Program-made: the position numbers and the translations under genes
Shown: positions 34,717-45,611 of the stretch, piece by piece
Layout: every line of letters begins with the position of its first letter
Numbering within the stretch: position 1 is the first letter of the stretch
Assembly: GCA_036924085.1 (NCBI GenBank)
Contig: JAVGWX010000007.1
Coordinates: 98,109,141-98,173,140 of the forward strand
Origin: Ariolimax columbianus
Taxonomy: Eukaryota; Mollusca; Gastropoda; Stylommatophora; Arionidae
Direction: 5' to 3'
DNA length: 64,000 nt
Notes under the pieces: model-generated
The model's database searches: none
What the model saw: the letters and a program-made list of their open reading frames with translations, nothing else
Told to the model about the DNA's origin: nothing

Positions 34717-35031
34717 GGCAGCGCATGAGCTGCAGTGGTCAGTGACCCATAGCTGACTGCTAGCATCAGGGCCAGCAAACCAGAACTGCCAAGACCCTTC
34801 TACACCTCAATGCGGTGATCCTGCATATCAGACTGGCTAAGGAGAAGAGATCGAAGAGGGAATGCTAACCTGGTATTCAAAATATGCTTACTGAAGTCAG
34901 ATGTGTTGGACCGAAAGGTGTCAAGCTGTAAACTACGACACAACGCATTCCGTTCTCCGCACTACATTCTGCTATTTAAGCCCTTTCAGGGTTTGGTAGC
35001 GGGAGATTGAGAACAAACAAAGCCAAGCCAA
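34717..35031 (+). mobile_element. SINE A copy, GCCAA tail
   Basis: Nearly full SINE A beginning cagcgcatgagctgcagtgg and ending gattgagaac...agccaagccaa. A perfect 12-bp TSD, atcaagacattt, lies at 34705-34716 and 35032-35043. It lies 125 bp upstream (in gene direction) of the first visible ISCA2 exon. Confidence 0.93.
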
Positions 35032-35084
35032 ATCAAGACATTTAATTTTCTCTTCCTTCAGCGTTTGTCCTGAAAAGGACGTGA

Positions 35085-35350
35085 TGTGCTTTGGCATTTG
35101 CACTGAAAAGGATGTTGTGATGCTATATCGTAGTTTACAGCGAAGAAGTGATAGCTGTGTCTTTTGGCCCAGCAAATCATTTTTGGAACCATGTTTTCCT
35201 TCACTCTATGATTCCTATTTGTTTAGCCAGATCACACTAATGCAGCCTGTTTCCAGGGCCACATCGTGAAGTCAGAATAGAGACTTGATCGACTGTGGTT
35301 TGCTGACCCTGATGTAAGCAGCCAGCTACGAGTCGACAGCTGCTGTCAGC
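35085..35350 (-). mobile_element. Degenerate SINE A copy
   Basis: On plus, tagtttacagcgaagaag, ggcccagcaaatcatttttg, gtttagccag, gcagcctgtttccagg and ggtttgctgaccctgatg are the reverse complements of successive SINE A blocks, in order. Confidence 0.65.
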
Positions 35351-35654
35351 TCCACATTTAATTGTAACTAGTACTGTACTTGGAAAGTAACATTGGCAAA
35401 AATGGAGGAACAAACCAAGATGTTAACACCACCATTAACAAAGCCGGATTTCCTTAGGTTAAACAAAACTCTCAAATAGAAGAGAGATCAAATTATTAAA
35501 CTGCAGAATTTCCACAGGCAACAAATGATTAAACTGGGCAACACTAACATAATATCAGTCCTTCTATACAGCTAGAAAATATGGCAAGCAGATAAGAGTA
35601 TCCCATAGCAAACGCATACCTTTAACAACTGATGTTTCTGTTGTACATTTTCCA

Positions 35655-35882
35655 CAACAGGTCATCATCAATTGCTCTGCCCAATGGCGTTGGTGATCAT
35701 GTATCTCCATCTCTTATCACGTGTGTCGATTATCAGTTCAGTCATTGATCGCCTCCCATGCAATCTTTCAAGCTGTCTTATGTTTTCTCTCTTCACCTCC
35801 CTCTGTTCCTCTACACTGCAATTCTGCCCATTGCCAATGCATACCAACTCGCTACTTTTCATGACATGCCTGAAAAAGGATG
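35655..35882 (-). pseudogene. RTE-like LINE 3' coding remnant
   Basis: The minus strand reads WSSFFRHVMKSSELVCIGNG and then MTELIIDTRDKRWRYMITNA, matching the GHVMR...TELIxxTRDRxxWRxMxxN ending of RTE ORFs. Confidence 0.7.
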
Positions 35883-35884
35883 AC

Positions 35885-36200
35885 CATCTGCATTGGCAAA
35901 AATGTCTCACAGGTTCCAGAAAGCAGTCATACAGTGGATGCCATTACACTGTAACTTCAAAGGAAACGAGGAGGCCGACAATCTAGCCAAAGAAAGTGCA
36001 AAACTGATACAGGAAGTATACCTAGTCAACTATGAAGAAGCAAAAGCCATAATTAAAGGGCAATACAATGTAAAGATGACAGATACAATCAACTATCCAG
36101 AAAAGACAAAGTTATCATATTTCGTCTCCGAACTGGCCACTATAGAATAAGACACCACATGTACACCAAATTCAAGATATTACATTAATGTAGCCTGGCA
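35885..36200 (+). pseudogene. RNase H fragment of LINE
   Basis: VIQWMPLHCNFKGNEEADNL is the HC...GNEEAD end of an RNase H domain; the following KAIIKGQY segment and a degenerate FRLRTG-type stretch agree with the GAA-tailed LINE family. Confidence 0.75.
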
Positions 36201-36379
36201 AAACATGACTGCAGAAAGCCCCTAGCAAACAGATCTGAAGAGAAGGATATGGCCCATGCTGACTCTCCTTGAGAAGAAACAGAACAGCGATATTGGTACC
36301 CTGAAAAAGACAGCAGAATGTATTGAAGAATCTAGTCCCAGTCTAAATGAACAATGTTCGTAGAAAAAGGACTGCTTTG

Positions 36380-36595
36380 CCATGATTTTTTTGTCATAAA
36401 CTGTTTTTGTGTCAATGTCTCCTCAAATAGGATGTACTTGGCTTTCTTTGCAGTCCATGGAATTCTCAGCGTTCTTCTGCAAAACCACATTTCCATTGCC
36501 TCAAATATTCATGTGCTGATTGTCCATGACTCGCTGCCGTATCTCAGTACTGGTTCCACGCAGCACCCAGGAACAACAGATGTCTCAATTTTATA
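36380..36595 (-). pseudogene. RTE-like thumb fragment
   Basis: The minus strand shows LRYGSESWTIST and, after a frame change, EAMEMWFCRRTLRIPWTAKK, the standard ...YGSExWT...xEMxFxRRxLxIxW motif pair. Confidence 0.6.
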
Positions 36596-36910
36596 CCTTC
36601 ACCAACTGATGTCCCTACCGTATACCTTCACCAACAGATGCTATTAACACATACCTTCACCAACTGATGTCCCTACCGTATACCTTCACCAACAGATGCT
36701 ATTAACACATACCTTCACCAACAGATGTCCCTACCGTATACCTTCACCAACAGATGCTATTAACACATACCTTCACCAACAGATGTCCCTACTGTATACC
36801 TTCACCAACAGATGCTATTAACACATACCTTCACCAACAGATGCTATTAACACATACCTTCACCAACAGATGCTTACATCATATACCTTCACCAACAGAT
36901 ATCTCTACCA
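36596..36910. repeat. 29-bp tandem array with two alternating units
   Basis: Units accttcaccaacagatgctattaacacat and the gtccctaccgtat version are both 29 bp and alternate in the left half before the first takes over. Confidence 0.94.
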
Positions 36911-36939
36911 TATACTGTGCACCAGATGGAACCAAAAAC

Positions 36940-37035
36940 GCAGCACAGTGAATGAGCTGACATAAGCTAGCTACTCATAGCTGACTGCTTGCATCAGGGT
37001 CAGCAAACCAAAATCATATTCCTCCAAGCGGAGGC
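36940..37035 (+). mobile_element. SINE A fragment
   Basis: gagctgacataagctagcta, ctgactgcttgcatcagggt and cagcaaacc match the 5' part of SINE A. Confidence 0.6.
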
Positions 37036-37489
37036 CCTTGAAATAGGATGCACAAATGTAGTCTGTCTAAGAAAATAGGAGTTGCAGTGGGAAGGCAAAC
37101 TGCATACCCAAAAAAAGTTGGCTCAAAGGAGATGTATCAGGTGAAAAGGCACAAATATTGCAGGTTTTGCTGTAAACTACAACACACATCCTTTTCAGAA
37201 CAAACACAGAGAAGAAGATGGCCAGATGTAATAGCAAATTTATATGTGGCAAAGAGTACAACCACCACCAATAAAACTGGAGATTGGGGAGAGAAAGTGA
37301 AAATTGATAGGATCCATGCTCAGAAATATACAATCTATCCAGACACGCACTTGATTATATTGTTTGAATTATAATAATCTGCTTAAGTGACCAAGGGTCA
37401 TGAGACATATAGTTCTGATAAGGTGCAGGCAATTTGTTGCAGCCAGGTGTTGTGTTGTCTTTTTCCCCCCTTGATTTTGACGACCAGGT

Positions 37490-37760
37490 GCAGGATCTGG
37501 CGGGCTGGCACATCCTGAAGGAGGTGGACCACATGACCAAAGTTAGAGAACCGACGGAAGTCCATCATAGAAACAATACTCTTAAGATGTGTTTGCCAGG
37601 TGACCTCAGTGATGGTAAACATGTCATGGCAGTGGATTCCAATGATGCTTCTCTGAATGTACACATAAAAGTCTTCAAGACTCTTATGATCTCTTTGGAA
37701 GGCTGTCCAATATTTAGAGCCATGCAGAATGATTGGAATGACGCAGGAAACCAAACTGCA
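37490..37760 (-). pseudogene. RTE-like LINE thumb to C-terminus remnant
   Basis: Minus strand ILHGSKYWTAFQRDHKSLED then VYIQRSIIGIHCHD and SNFGHVVHLLQDVPARQIL: the LYGSExWT...RxxxGIxxxD...GHVxRxxxxRxPxxxL layout. Confidence 0.68.
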
Positions 37761-37861
37761 TCTTTACAATTCTGCGTCATAGTGTTTTAAGAACATCATT
37801 AAAATTGAAGATATTTATATATGCTAGTCACATAAGCTGACAGTCAAGAACAAAACAAATC

Positions 37862-38370
37862 AACTTAATTTTGTATACTGGTTAAGAGGACTCTGTATAC
37901 AACTAGTTTCTTTTTCTTCACTTAATCTAAAAATAGCTATGTGTATCCAATCTATTCTTGAATGCATTAATTGACCCTGCTCCCACTATTTCCTGTCATA
38001 ATGCTTTCCAACTCTTTGACCAAATTCATATTTCCTAATATCTAATCTGGACCTTTCGTTTAATTAATTTGTAGCTGTGCCCTTTTGTTCTTGCATCCAA
38101 GTGTACTTTTAAAAACCTGTTATAGTATTAATTTATGCTTTCCTTTGATTTTCTTATAAACCTGTAGTTCATCCCCTTGGATTATTCTCTTTTCAAGACA
38201 CTGAAGGCCTGTTTTTCTGAGTCCTTCCTCATAACTATAATTCAGGAATTCAACTATCAGTCGTGTCGCCTTTCTTTGCATCCTTTCCAGCATCTTTATA
38301 TCCCCTCTATAAGGATTCCACACTTGAACCGTAACAGTACTCCAATCTAGGTATAACTAATGATTTTATA
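37862..38370 (-). mobile_element. CR1-like LINE 3' copy
   Basis: Minus-strand copy of the CR1 family: tail at 37862 (the ...gtatactggttaagaggac end), then the C-terminal WNPYRGDIKMLERMQRKATR and NYSYEEGLRKTGLQCLEKRI. Confidence 0.82.
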
Positions 38371-38399
38371 CAGTGTGACTTTCCCTGTATGTTTAATAA

Positions 38400-39210
38400 T
38401 GAGTAAAAGTCATTTTGGTTATGTTTTAACCTACCAATAATAGTATTAATACAATTACATTTCAAGTAACTCAAAATTTATTACCATTCTGCCAGTTGCA
38501 AAAATACATTAATATTATTTAGACAACCTAAAATTACATAGCACATAAAAAGTAAAAAGCTTGATGATTTTGTCAATTTTGAAAATTTGGCTAAACTCCG
38601 CCAAACTAAAAAGAAATTGGTTTACTTACTAATACTTAAGTAAGTTCTAATTTAAAATCATAATAATTAATATATGGTTGTCATTGAAATCACTGGACGA
38701 TTGGTTGTGTTGTGTGTCTTGTCTACTCAAACTTTTAAACTGTTTTAAGTTTAGACTATCATTCAGTTAAATCTAGATTCTAAACTTTAAAATCTAACTT
38801 CTAAGTAACTAGAAAGTCAAAATCAAAAGTGTTTTTGTTTTAGTTTTGTTAAATTGTTAGAGATACAAAACAAACGTGTAAAACGTAGATACATCAAACA
38901 CCGAATAGCGGATACAGTTTTTAGAATAGCACCTATCTTTGTCAATGCTTATAATAACTGATACATTTTCAGGATAACCACGGTTGTAAAATACCTGTTG
39001 AGCTGAGCGAGTTTAGCAGTTTCACAAACTAGCCTGAACATAATTGTTATTGCGTAGTGCAGAAGTTGATGCTGCTTCCTGTTGTTTCGTAGGTTCAGGT
39101 CCAGTTACTCTTATATTATATTCCACTTACATTTTCTAATAAATAGGTTACGCCCCTTGTTTAAGTAACAAAAAATCGACGATTACTCAGTTGATGAAAA
39201 GAGTTGTTAC
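38400..39210. other. AT-rich, no gene seen
   Basis: No exon, RNA gene or classified repeat was found. Confidence 0.45.
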
Positions 39211-39218
39211 GGATCCGG

Positions 39219-40248
39219 TTGAGGATGTATTATATCAACGGAAATATTATAACGGTCCTTGAACACTTGTATGACAAGGCGTCTATCGCAGTTCTTGTGA
39301 ATGGGACGCGAGGGGACTGGTTTCGTACATCAGTTGGTGTGAGACAGGGGTGTACACTCTCTCCAACTCTTTTCAATATATTCCTTGAAGGAATTATGAG
39401 TGAGGCACTTGGAGGTCACGTTGGTACTGTCAAGATAGGGGGATGAACGATTACCAACCTTCGTTTTGCAGATGATATCGACAAGTTAGCGGGTTCAGAA
39501 GCAGAACTCCAGGAATGGGTCAGAAGGCTCGATGAAACAGCTCTTGACTATGGTATGGAGATGAACGTTGGAAAAACAAAATTAATGACCAACAACGCTA
39601 CGGGCTTCAACAGTAGGATAAAAGCTAACGGTCAGGAACTCGAAGTGGTTGACCGTTTTAAATATATTGGGTCGATTGTCAGTGATAAAGGATCAAAATG
39701 TGAGGTGTTGGCCAGAATAGCACAGACAATAGCGGCTTAACAAAATCTGGCAAGATAAACGGTTAGCGCTATGCACAAAAATCAGATTAATGCGTACACC
39801 TTTCCTGTCAATATTCCTCTATGCGCGTGAGACATGGACAGTTACAGCTGACCTTCAACGAAGAATACAGGTTTCGGAGATGAGATGTTTATGAAGACTT
39901 TTAAACGTCACGTACAAAGATCGAGTTACAAATGAGGAAATACGAGACAGAATTACAACAGCAATAGGGCCTTTCGAAGACCTCTTGGCAACTGTCAAAA
40001 GAAGGAAACTCACTTGGTACGATCACATATTGAAATCAAATGGTCTTGCAAATACAATCCTCCACGGAAAGGTGCAAGGCAGACGACGAAGAGGCCGGCC
40101 CAAAAAGAGATGGGAGGACAACATAAAAGAATGGACCAGTCTCCGACCAGAAGAGTCACAGGCAGCGGCATCTGACAGAGAGAGAGGAGCGTGGGGTTGT
40201 GAGGATGTCTTCAGGTGTGCCTCAACGACCTCACCGGTTACGGGATGA
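39219..40248 (+). pseudogene. RTE-like RT palm-thumb-C-terminus, broken
   Basis: Blocks GVRQGCTLSPTLFNIF, then (after TGA at 39444-39446) the FADDID box, GMEMNVGKTKLMTNN, FKYIGSIVSDKG, and in a later frame KRRKLTWYDHI and WEDNIKEWTSLRPEESQ. Two stops and an internal deletion relative to the 9308-10087 copy. Confidence 0.82.
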
Positions 40249-40266
40249 CCTGACCTGATCTGACCT
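39219..40266 (+). mobile_element. RTE-like LINE, 5' truncated, TGACC tail
   Basis: Same family as 8716-10403, about 90 percent similar. It starts within the RT (MYYINGNII) and ends tgacctgacctgatctgacc. An 8-bp direct repeat, ggatccgg, flanks it at 39211-39218 and 40267-40274. Confidence 0.87.
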
Positions 40267-40356
40267 GGATCCGGCAGCATACGGACTCTCGCCTTTCGGC
40301 CCAATGCCACGTGACGGTATCTGTAGGTGTTTATCAGCTGCTGTCTATTGTCATAC

Positions 40357-41055
40357 TAGAAGAGTAGAACAATATTAGAAAGATATAAAAGGAAAGGAAC
40401 TTATGGGTTATAATAGATACTACAGGTAAGGTGAGTGAGCAAGTCCAGGTAGCAGTGAAAAAGACAAAAGAAATGTTAGGTATGATAAAAAGAAATATTA
40501 AACATAGGAGCAAGGAAGGGATTGTCAAACTGTATAAAGCATTAGTTAGACCTAGATTGGAGTACTGTTTACAGGTGTGGAGTCCTTATCGTAGAGGAGA
40601 TATAAACATGCTGGAAAAAATACAAAAAAGAGCAACAAAGATGATAGTGGGATTCCAGAATTACAGTTATGAGGAAAGACTCAGAAAAACCGGCGTAAGG
40701 TGTCTAGAAAAGAGAATTCGAAGTGAATAAATACAGTTTTATAAGATCATCACAGGAAAGGTTAAATTAGACTTTAACAAGTTTTTTTCTTTCAAAAATA
40801 CAACTACCAACGAGAACAAGAGGGCACAGATACAAATTAACTAATGAAAGGTCCAGATTGGATATAAGAACATTTTTTTTTAGTCAGAGAGTGGTGAATA
40901 CTTGGAATGCATTGCCCCAAGAGGTAGAGGAGGCAGGGACAGTTAATGCATTTAAGAATAGATGGGATGCGCATAGCTTTTAGAGCAGAGTAATGCAAAT
41001 GTAACTGGTTGTATACATACTCTGATGAGTCTTCTAAACCAGTATACAACACAAA
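40357..41055 (+). mobile_element. CR1-like LINE 3' copy, plus strand
   Basis: Encodes VAVKKTKEMLGMIKRNIKHR, ALVRPRLEYCLQVWSPYRRG and NYSYEERLRKTGVRCLEKRI, followed by the family 3' region (tctaaaccagtatacaac). Confidence 0.85.
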
Positions 41056-41790
41056 AGTGGAAATATAACAGAAGAGGCCCTCTCAACAGGAAAGTCGTCC
41101 ACAAACTTCAGAGCAGAATCTATGGTCCTCCTGCAAGCACTGAGAATAATTTAAACAGAAAGGCAATCACCAACAAAAATAACTGTATTCACAGACTGCA
41201 GAGTACAATTAGAGGCGATACAAAAACAAACAACGAACCACTGTTAACAGAGATCAGAGCAGAACTAGGAAAACTCCAGAGATCTTCAACAATAGCGCTC
41301 CGGTTGCTACCCTCCTATTGCGGAATCACAGGAACAAAAAGCACAATTTAATCATCGAGTACCATTCAGAGAGATCAAGAACATCATCAGAAATCAGTAT
41401 ATACACCAATGGAAAGAAGACAGAATTATAAGCAGTACACCAGACCCAATTCACCAACTAAAAAAAAATAATCAACAAACTGCCTTATTTCGCCTGAGAA
41501 CTGGACACTGCAGACTACCAGAACATCTGTACCGACTTAAGATCTCACACGCCGATGAATGCCCATGTGGAACAGGGGTGGGGGGGGGGGGGGACAAGAA
41601 TCCAAAGCACATTCTACAGGAATGCCCACTCTATATAGAAATGAGATACCTGACCTGGCCAGAGGGCGTGGAGCTGAGACAAAAACTGCGGGGCAGCCGC
41701 TCCAACATGGTGAAGACTACAGACTTCATCATGTCAACTGGCCTGCAGATATAGCATGACCAAAAGATCCTGAACGTAAAGAAGAAGACG
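41056..41790 (+). mobile_element. RNase-H LINE 3' copy with GAA tail and G-run
   Basis: RNase H end (LLTEIRAELGKLQRSSTIAL, then a degenerate PSYCGITG), linker QYIHQWKEDRII, FRLRTGHCRLPEHLYRLK and CPCGTG. A run of 14 G at 41580-41593 then breaks the frame before KHILQECPLYIEMRYLTWPE. Ends in aaagaagaagacgaa. Confidence 0.82.
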
Positions 41791-41864
41791 AACAAATGAA
41801 CAATTGTATATAATAACAAACCATAACCGACGTCCGGACAATTACGATCTTTATCCTTCTCGAG

Positions 41865-42720
41865 CTTGTCTCATCGTTATACAGTTTATCTCATAATTGG
41901 GTTGAAGAGTACCATGTAGTCAATCTGCTCCTCTCGTGGAGCCGGCAGACCTACAGAACATGTTCCACTGTTTGTTTGTTCTCTCCACATGTCTGTGTGT
42001 CCAATTTTTAATTTGTGGAACAGATGATTTTTCCGTCTGCAGTGACCTGTTCGGAGTCTGAATATTGTCACGTGATCTCTTATTGGCAAAGAGACGTATG
42101 CTTCTATTATATCAGATCCTGGGTGTTCTCTGTGCCCTTTGTCTTTGAAGTTATATTTTATTATAGCCTTTATTTCTTCTGTGGAGCCGCGTAGCGCAGT
42201 GGTTAGCGCGCTGGCTTCGCATCTGAGTGGTCCTGGGTTCATTCCCCAGTTGATGCGGTAATGTTTTTTTCAGACCGCAATGGCTCCCGGGTCGACCCAG
42301 CCTTAAATGGGTAAGGAAATCTGTAACGGAGGCTATCTTGTCTCTGATATAGTTCTTGTTTTCCACGCTATGGCTATTGCAGCTATTTTTAGTGCCTCAG
42401 CCTCGGCTCTCAGGGCGTTTGAGAATTTTCCAGTAGCGGTTGAGATTTGGATTTCTAGTCCATTATTGAATTTTGTGTAAACATATTTCGTAGATCTCTT
42501 TGCTGATCTATCTGTGTATGTGCTGGCCCATTGTGGCTGGTTAGGTCCCTTGAATATATTCTAAAGATACATGTTTTGGTTCCATTTCTGTTTGTGTGCC
42601 TTTTTCATCAATTCTGGAATGTTGTCTACCATTTCTGGGAGTTGTGTTCTCTTCCATGGTGGAAATCTACAGCTTGTCTTTAATGGCCCTGCCTTTATCT
42701 GTTAAAGATCTGGCATAGAG
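41865..42720 (-). mobile_element. RNase-H LINE copy split by a tRNA-headed SINE
   Basis: The minus strand from 42720 down carries an RNase H with ALRAEAEAL and a TDRSA box (the catalytic TDGS motif altered after the Asp). After the SINE it continues with IRDHVTIFRLRTGHCRRKNH and LFHKLKIGHTD. Dead. Confidence 0.78.
42183..42325 (+). mobile_element. tRNA-Ala-like SINE inside LINE
   Basis: Box A tagcgcagtgg (42192-42202) and box B gggttcattcc (42235-42245). The loop gcttcgcat resembles tRNA-Ala(CGC), and a seven-pair acceptor-like stem (gccgcgt/atgcggt) can be drawn. A body with the gggtcgacccagcc block follows. It interrupts the RNase H region; the flanking repeat is only about 5 bp (tctgt). 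Confidence 0.78.
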
Positions 42721-42727
42721 GGTGTAA

Positions 42728-43135
42728 CAGTTCCCGCCGGAGCAAGGGGAGTTTAGGACAGGGTTGATGGGTTTCTGATACCTGAACATGTTAAAGCTGA
42801 AAGCTACCTGAATGCGTGTCAAGGTCACTCCCTGTCTCAACAAAGTTTAACAGAGTTGGGGCAAGGAATGTGGACAGATAGAAACTGACCACTGGCCTTC
42901 CGATTTTGGTAGGAGGAGAGTGATTGACAGACGGATTGGCAGCGGGGCTTGATGCGAGAGAATGAGTGACAGGTGTGCAAAGTGTTTCGTTCCAATAAGA
43001 CTGAATATAGTCATTCCCTGAAATCCATTGGTCGAGCTCGGACTTTGCTTGAGTGTATATAACTCGAGAGAAAGTTTGGCTTAGGAGGCTGGATGGAGAG
43101 GAGGCTGGATAGAGAGATGAGAGCGAGAGAAAGAT
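42728..43135 (+). mobile_element. LTR-like element copy 2 (5' part)
   Basis: Starts TGTAACAGTTCCCGCCGGAG. Shares spacing and blocks with 22026-22430 (for example gacaaagtttaac-type, gaccactggccttccgattt) and a TATA-like gtgtatataac at 43053-43063. The 3' half is replaced by a SINE A piece. Confidence 0.68.
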
Positions 43136-43306
43136 GCTTAGCAGTGCATGAACTGTAGCGGTCAGCGATTCAGCTGACTGCAACAGGGCAGACTTGCTAA
43201 AAAGAAGGGATCTAAGGGGGAAGGCTAACCCGGTGCCAAAAAATGCCACGCTGGTCGAAAATGTCGGACAGAAAGGTGCAAATATCGCAGTCAAGCTGTA
43301 AACTAT
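43128..43306 (+). mobile_element. SINE A, internally shortened, fused to LTR-like copy 2
   Basis: agatgcttagcagtgcatga then gcggtcagcgattcagctga, gacttgctaaaaagaaggga and gcaaatatcgcagtcaagct follow SINE A order, with an internal deletion and no tail. Confidence 0.75.
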
Positions 43307-43339
43307 ATATATCATCAAATTGTTTTTCAAACAAACCAA

Positions 43340-43600
43340 ATGATCAATTATGATCTGATTAATCAAATCAAAACCAAACATATTATCAACAATAAAATCC
43401 TCTGTACATGAAAACATTTCAAATTAGTCATTGTCCACGCTATGCTTCCACTTGTAATTTGTTTCTTTAAAGGGTACATTTTATCTTGCAGTATAAAAAC
43501 ATTTGTGTTCTCTCTTTGAGAGACATTAAGTTCGCTGAGTTTCTCAAATAAATCAGCCAGAAAGTGTAGCTTGCATAACCAATTTTCGTGTAAAAGAAAT
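43340..43600 (-). pseudogene. hAT-type (ZBED/SCAND3-like) transposase fragment
   Basis: The minus strand reads HENWLCKLHFLADLFEKLSE, then LNVSQRENTNVFILQDKM with a Lys-rich follow-up. This resembles the WLxxLAFLxDIxxHLNxLNxxLQG segment of domesticated and mobile hAT transposases. Short and without neighbours in frame. Confidence 0.65.
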
Positions 43601-43675
43601 GTACAAATTTTTAGTTATTTTCAAACAGAAATAGTATCATTTCATTTTCAACACTAATAGGGTCACAAAACTCGG

Positions 43676-44215
43676 CTCTTTGACAGCCATCCCACCTGTG
43701 TGTGCAGTAACACCTTTGACGGCCATCACACCTGTGTGTGCGGTAACACCTTTGACAGCCATCACACTTGTGTGTGCAGTAACACCTTTGACAGCCATCA
43801 CACTTGTGTGTGCAGTAACACCTTTGACAGCCATCACACATGTGTGTGCAGTAATACCTTTGACAGCCATCACACATGTGTGTGCAGTAACACCTGTGAC
43901 AGTCATCACACCTGTGTGCAGTAACACATTTGACAGCCATCACACCTGTGTGTGCGGTAAAACCTTTGACAGCCATCACACCTGTGTGCAGTAACACATT
44001 TGACAGCCATCACACCTGTGTGTGCGGTAAAACCTTTGACAGCCATCACACCTGTGTGCAGTAACACATTTGACAGCCATCACACCTGTGTGTGCGGTAA
44101 CACATTTGACAGCCATCACACCTGTGTGTACGGTAACACCTTTGACAGCAATCACACCCGTGTGTGCGGTAACACGTTTGACAGCAATCACACCCGTGTG
44201 TGTGGTAACAGTGTG
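43676..44215. repeat. 36-bp tandem array (34-bp variants)
   Basis: Unit begins tttgacagccatcacacctg and ends with a gtaacac block, about 15 copies. Because 36 is divisible by 3, several frames are open on both strands; one plus frame encodes a Cys/His-rich 12-residue repeat (CVCSNTFDSHHT). No start, splice or domain evidence for a gene. Confidence 0.95.
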
Positions 44216-44707
44216 ATTAAATTGGATTCCATCCCATCATATACATTTGCAAGTAGTACCGCGGGTGTATAGCTTCAGCATTATCTGCTGTCATTTTCTT
44301 TGTCAAATTTATCCATTTTCCACGGGTAAGATATTTTCGATTTTGTTGCAATTTGGCTTTGAAATTATGGCAGCCAATAATCGGTGATAGTTTATTGGTT
44401 CATACAGAACACATTCGTACTCAATAGAATAACTAAACAACTGAACACTTTACAACTAACACAGAATAACTAGAAAGCACTTCGAACACGAAGGATTACA
44501 AACTGCTACTAAACCATCGGCACATAGGGCAACTATTTAGTAACGCGAGTTGGTCATCAGTTCTGGAGCTCAACAGGTTAGTAACTAGTTGACCCGGTGT
44601 TTTGTACATGGAGAAACTGAAGGGACTTCCGTCTGGCGGAAATTGCAAATCTTTCACAATGAATCGAGTTCTACAGAATTCTGACTCCTTAACTCCGTTT
44701 CAACCTT

Positions 44708-44944
44708 CACGGTGTACGTCCCCCGATAAGGCTCAACCAGCGCAGGCACGCCTAGCATCGTCACGGTGTACACCCCCCGATAAGGCTCAACGAGCGCAGG
44801 CGCGCCTAGCATCGTAACGATGTACACCCCCCGATAAGGCTCAACCAGCGCAGGCGCGCCTAGCATCGTAACGATGTACACCCCCCCCCCCCCCCCCCCC
44901 CCCCCCGATAAGGCTCAACCAGCGCAGGCGCGTCTAGCATCGTG
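44708..44944. repeat. 54-bp tandem repeat, GC-rich, with C26 run
   Basis: Four units sharing gataaggctcaaccagcgca and cgcctagcatcgt. The C6 tract of the unit has grown to 26 C at 44881-44906 in the last copy. Confidence 0.93.
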
Positions 44945-45137
44945 AAAACGCGAGCTTTCAGACGAGCGTGATTGTTTGAACTTGATGAGAGCGGCTCAAA
45001 TTCCAACAGTTCTAAAACGTTCGCGGAAGTGTTGATGCAACAGTATGGCCAAAAGCCACAACAATCAATGTTGGCACTGCTGTCGAAAATGAAGGATGAG
45101 ATTAATTATCGTATCATATATGAAAAAATATGTTAAA

Positions 45138-45211
45138 ATGTTACCGCGACCCCCCAATAATATTTACGCGGTCCCCAGAGGGATCGCGACGCATAGTTTG
45201 AGAAGCCCTGG
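45138..45211 (-). mobile_element. hAT-like terminal region
   Basis: Read on minus it starts cagggcttctcaaactatg followed by a gcgtcgcgatccc stretch, the characteristic terminus of many animal hAT elements. No matching opposite terminus was found in the window. Confidence 0.62.
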
Positions 45212-45389
45212 TGTATATGAACAGCCAATTTGATTTGTTTGTGGTTGTATCCTCTCACTTGTTCTTGGACTGGTATGTGTATTTTACATGTTAGTTATGT
45301 TGTATAAGCTAGCTCTAGATTAAATGTTTTCCATCGCCTTAAATAAAAGGTTGTTTAGTTGTAAGTTGTTATCTGTCTCACAATCCTCA

Positions 45390-45597
45390 ACTTATTCTCC
45401 TTAGTATATGTCTCGTTGTACCCCCAACTTTCTGAAGGGCTGCCAAAGTCTCCGACTATAATACCATGGCTCTATGGTATTTCGACTGTTTCTAATTCCA
45501 TTGTGCTTCCAGGTGGGCAGTATAAGTTATAGAATTTGAGAGTTGAATGTCCTACCACAATGTCTGCTCCGGGTTTCTATGTGTGCTTTTTGTTCGG
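45390..45597 (-). pseudogene. LINE endonuclease fragment (I/Jockey-like), part 1
   Basis: The minus strand shows LKFYNLYCPPGS and then IIVGDFGSPSESWGYNETYT, the GDFNAHxxxWG box of the APE endonuclease (N lost). Its upstream part lies at 47279-47470, separated by an RTE insertion. Confidence 0.68.
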
Positions 45598-45611
45598 ATT
45601 TATAATTCTGT

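Noticed and set aside
42183..42260. Possible tRNA-Ala gene
   Set aside because: Box A/B and an acceptor-like stem exist, but the anticodon stem does not pair well and a SINE body follows; better explained as a SINE head.
43611..44272. Several ORFs on both strands over the 36-bp array
   Set aside because: Period divisible by three keeps frames open; no gene evidence.
43053..45219. 8-bp gtgtatat as TSD of a hAT element
   Set aside because: The left occurrence lies in the TATA region of the LTR-like copy, with no terminal inverted repeat beside it; likely chance.
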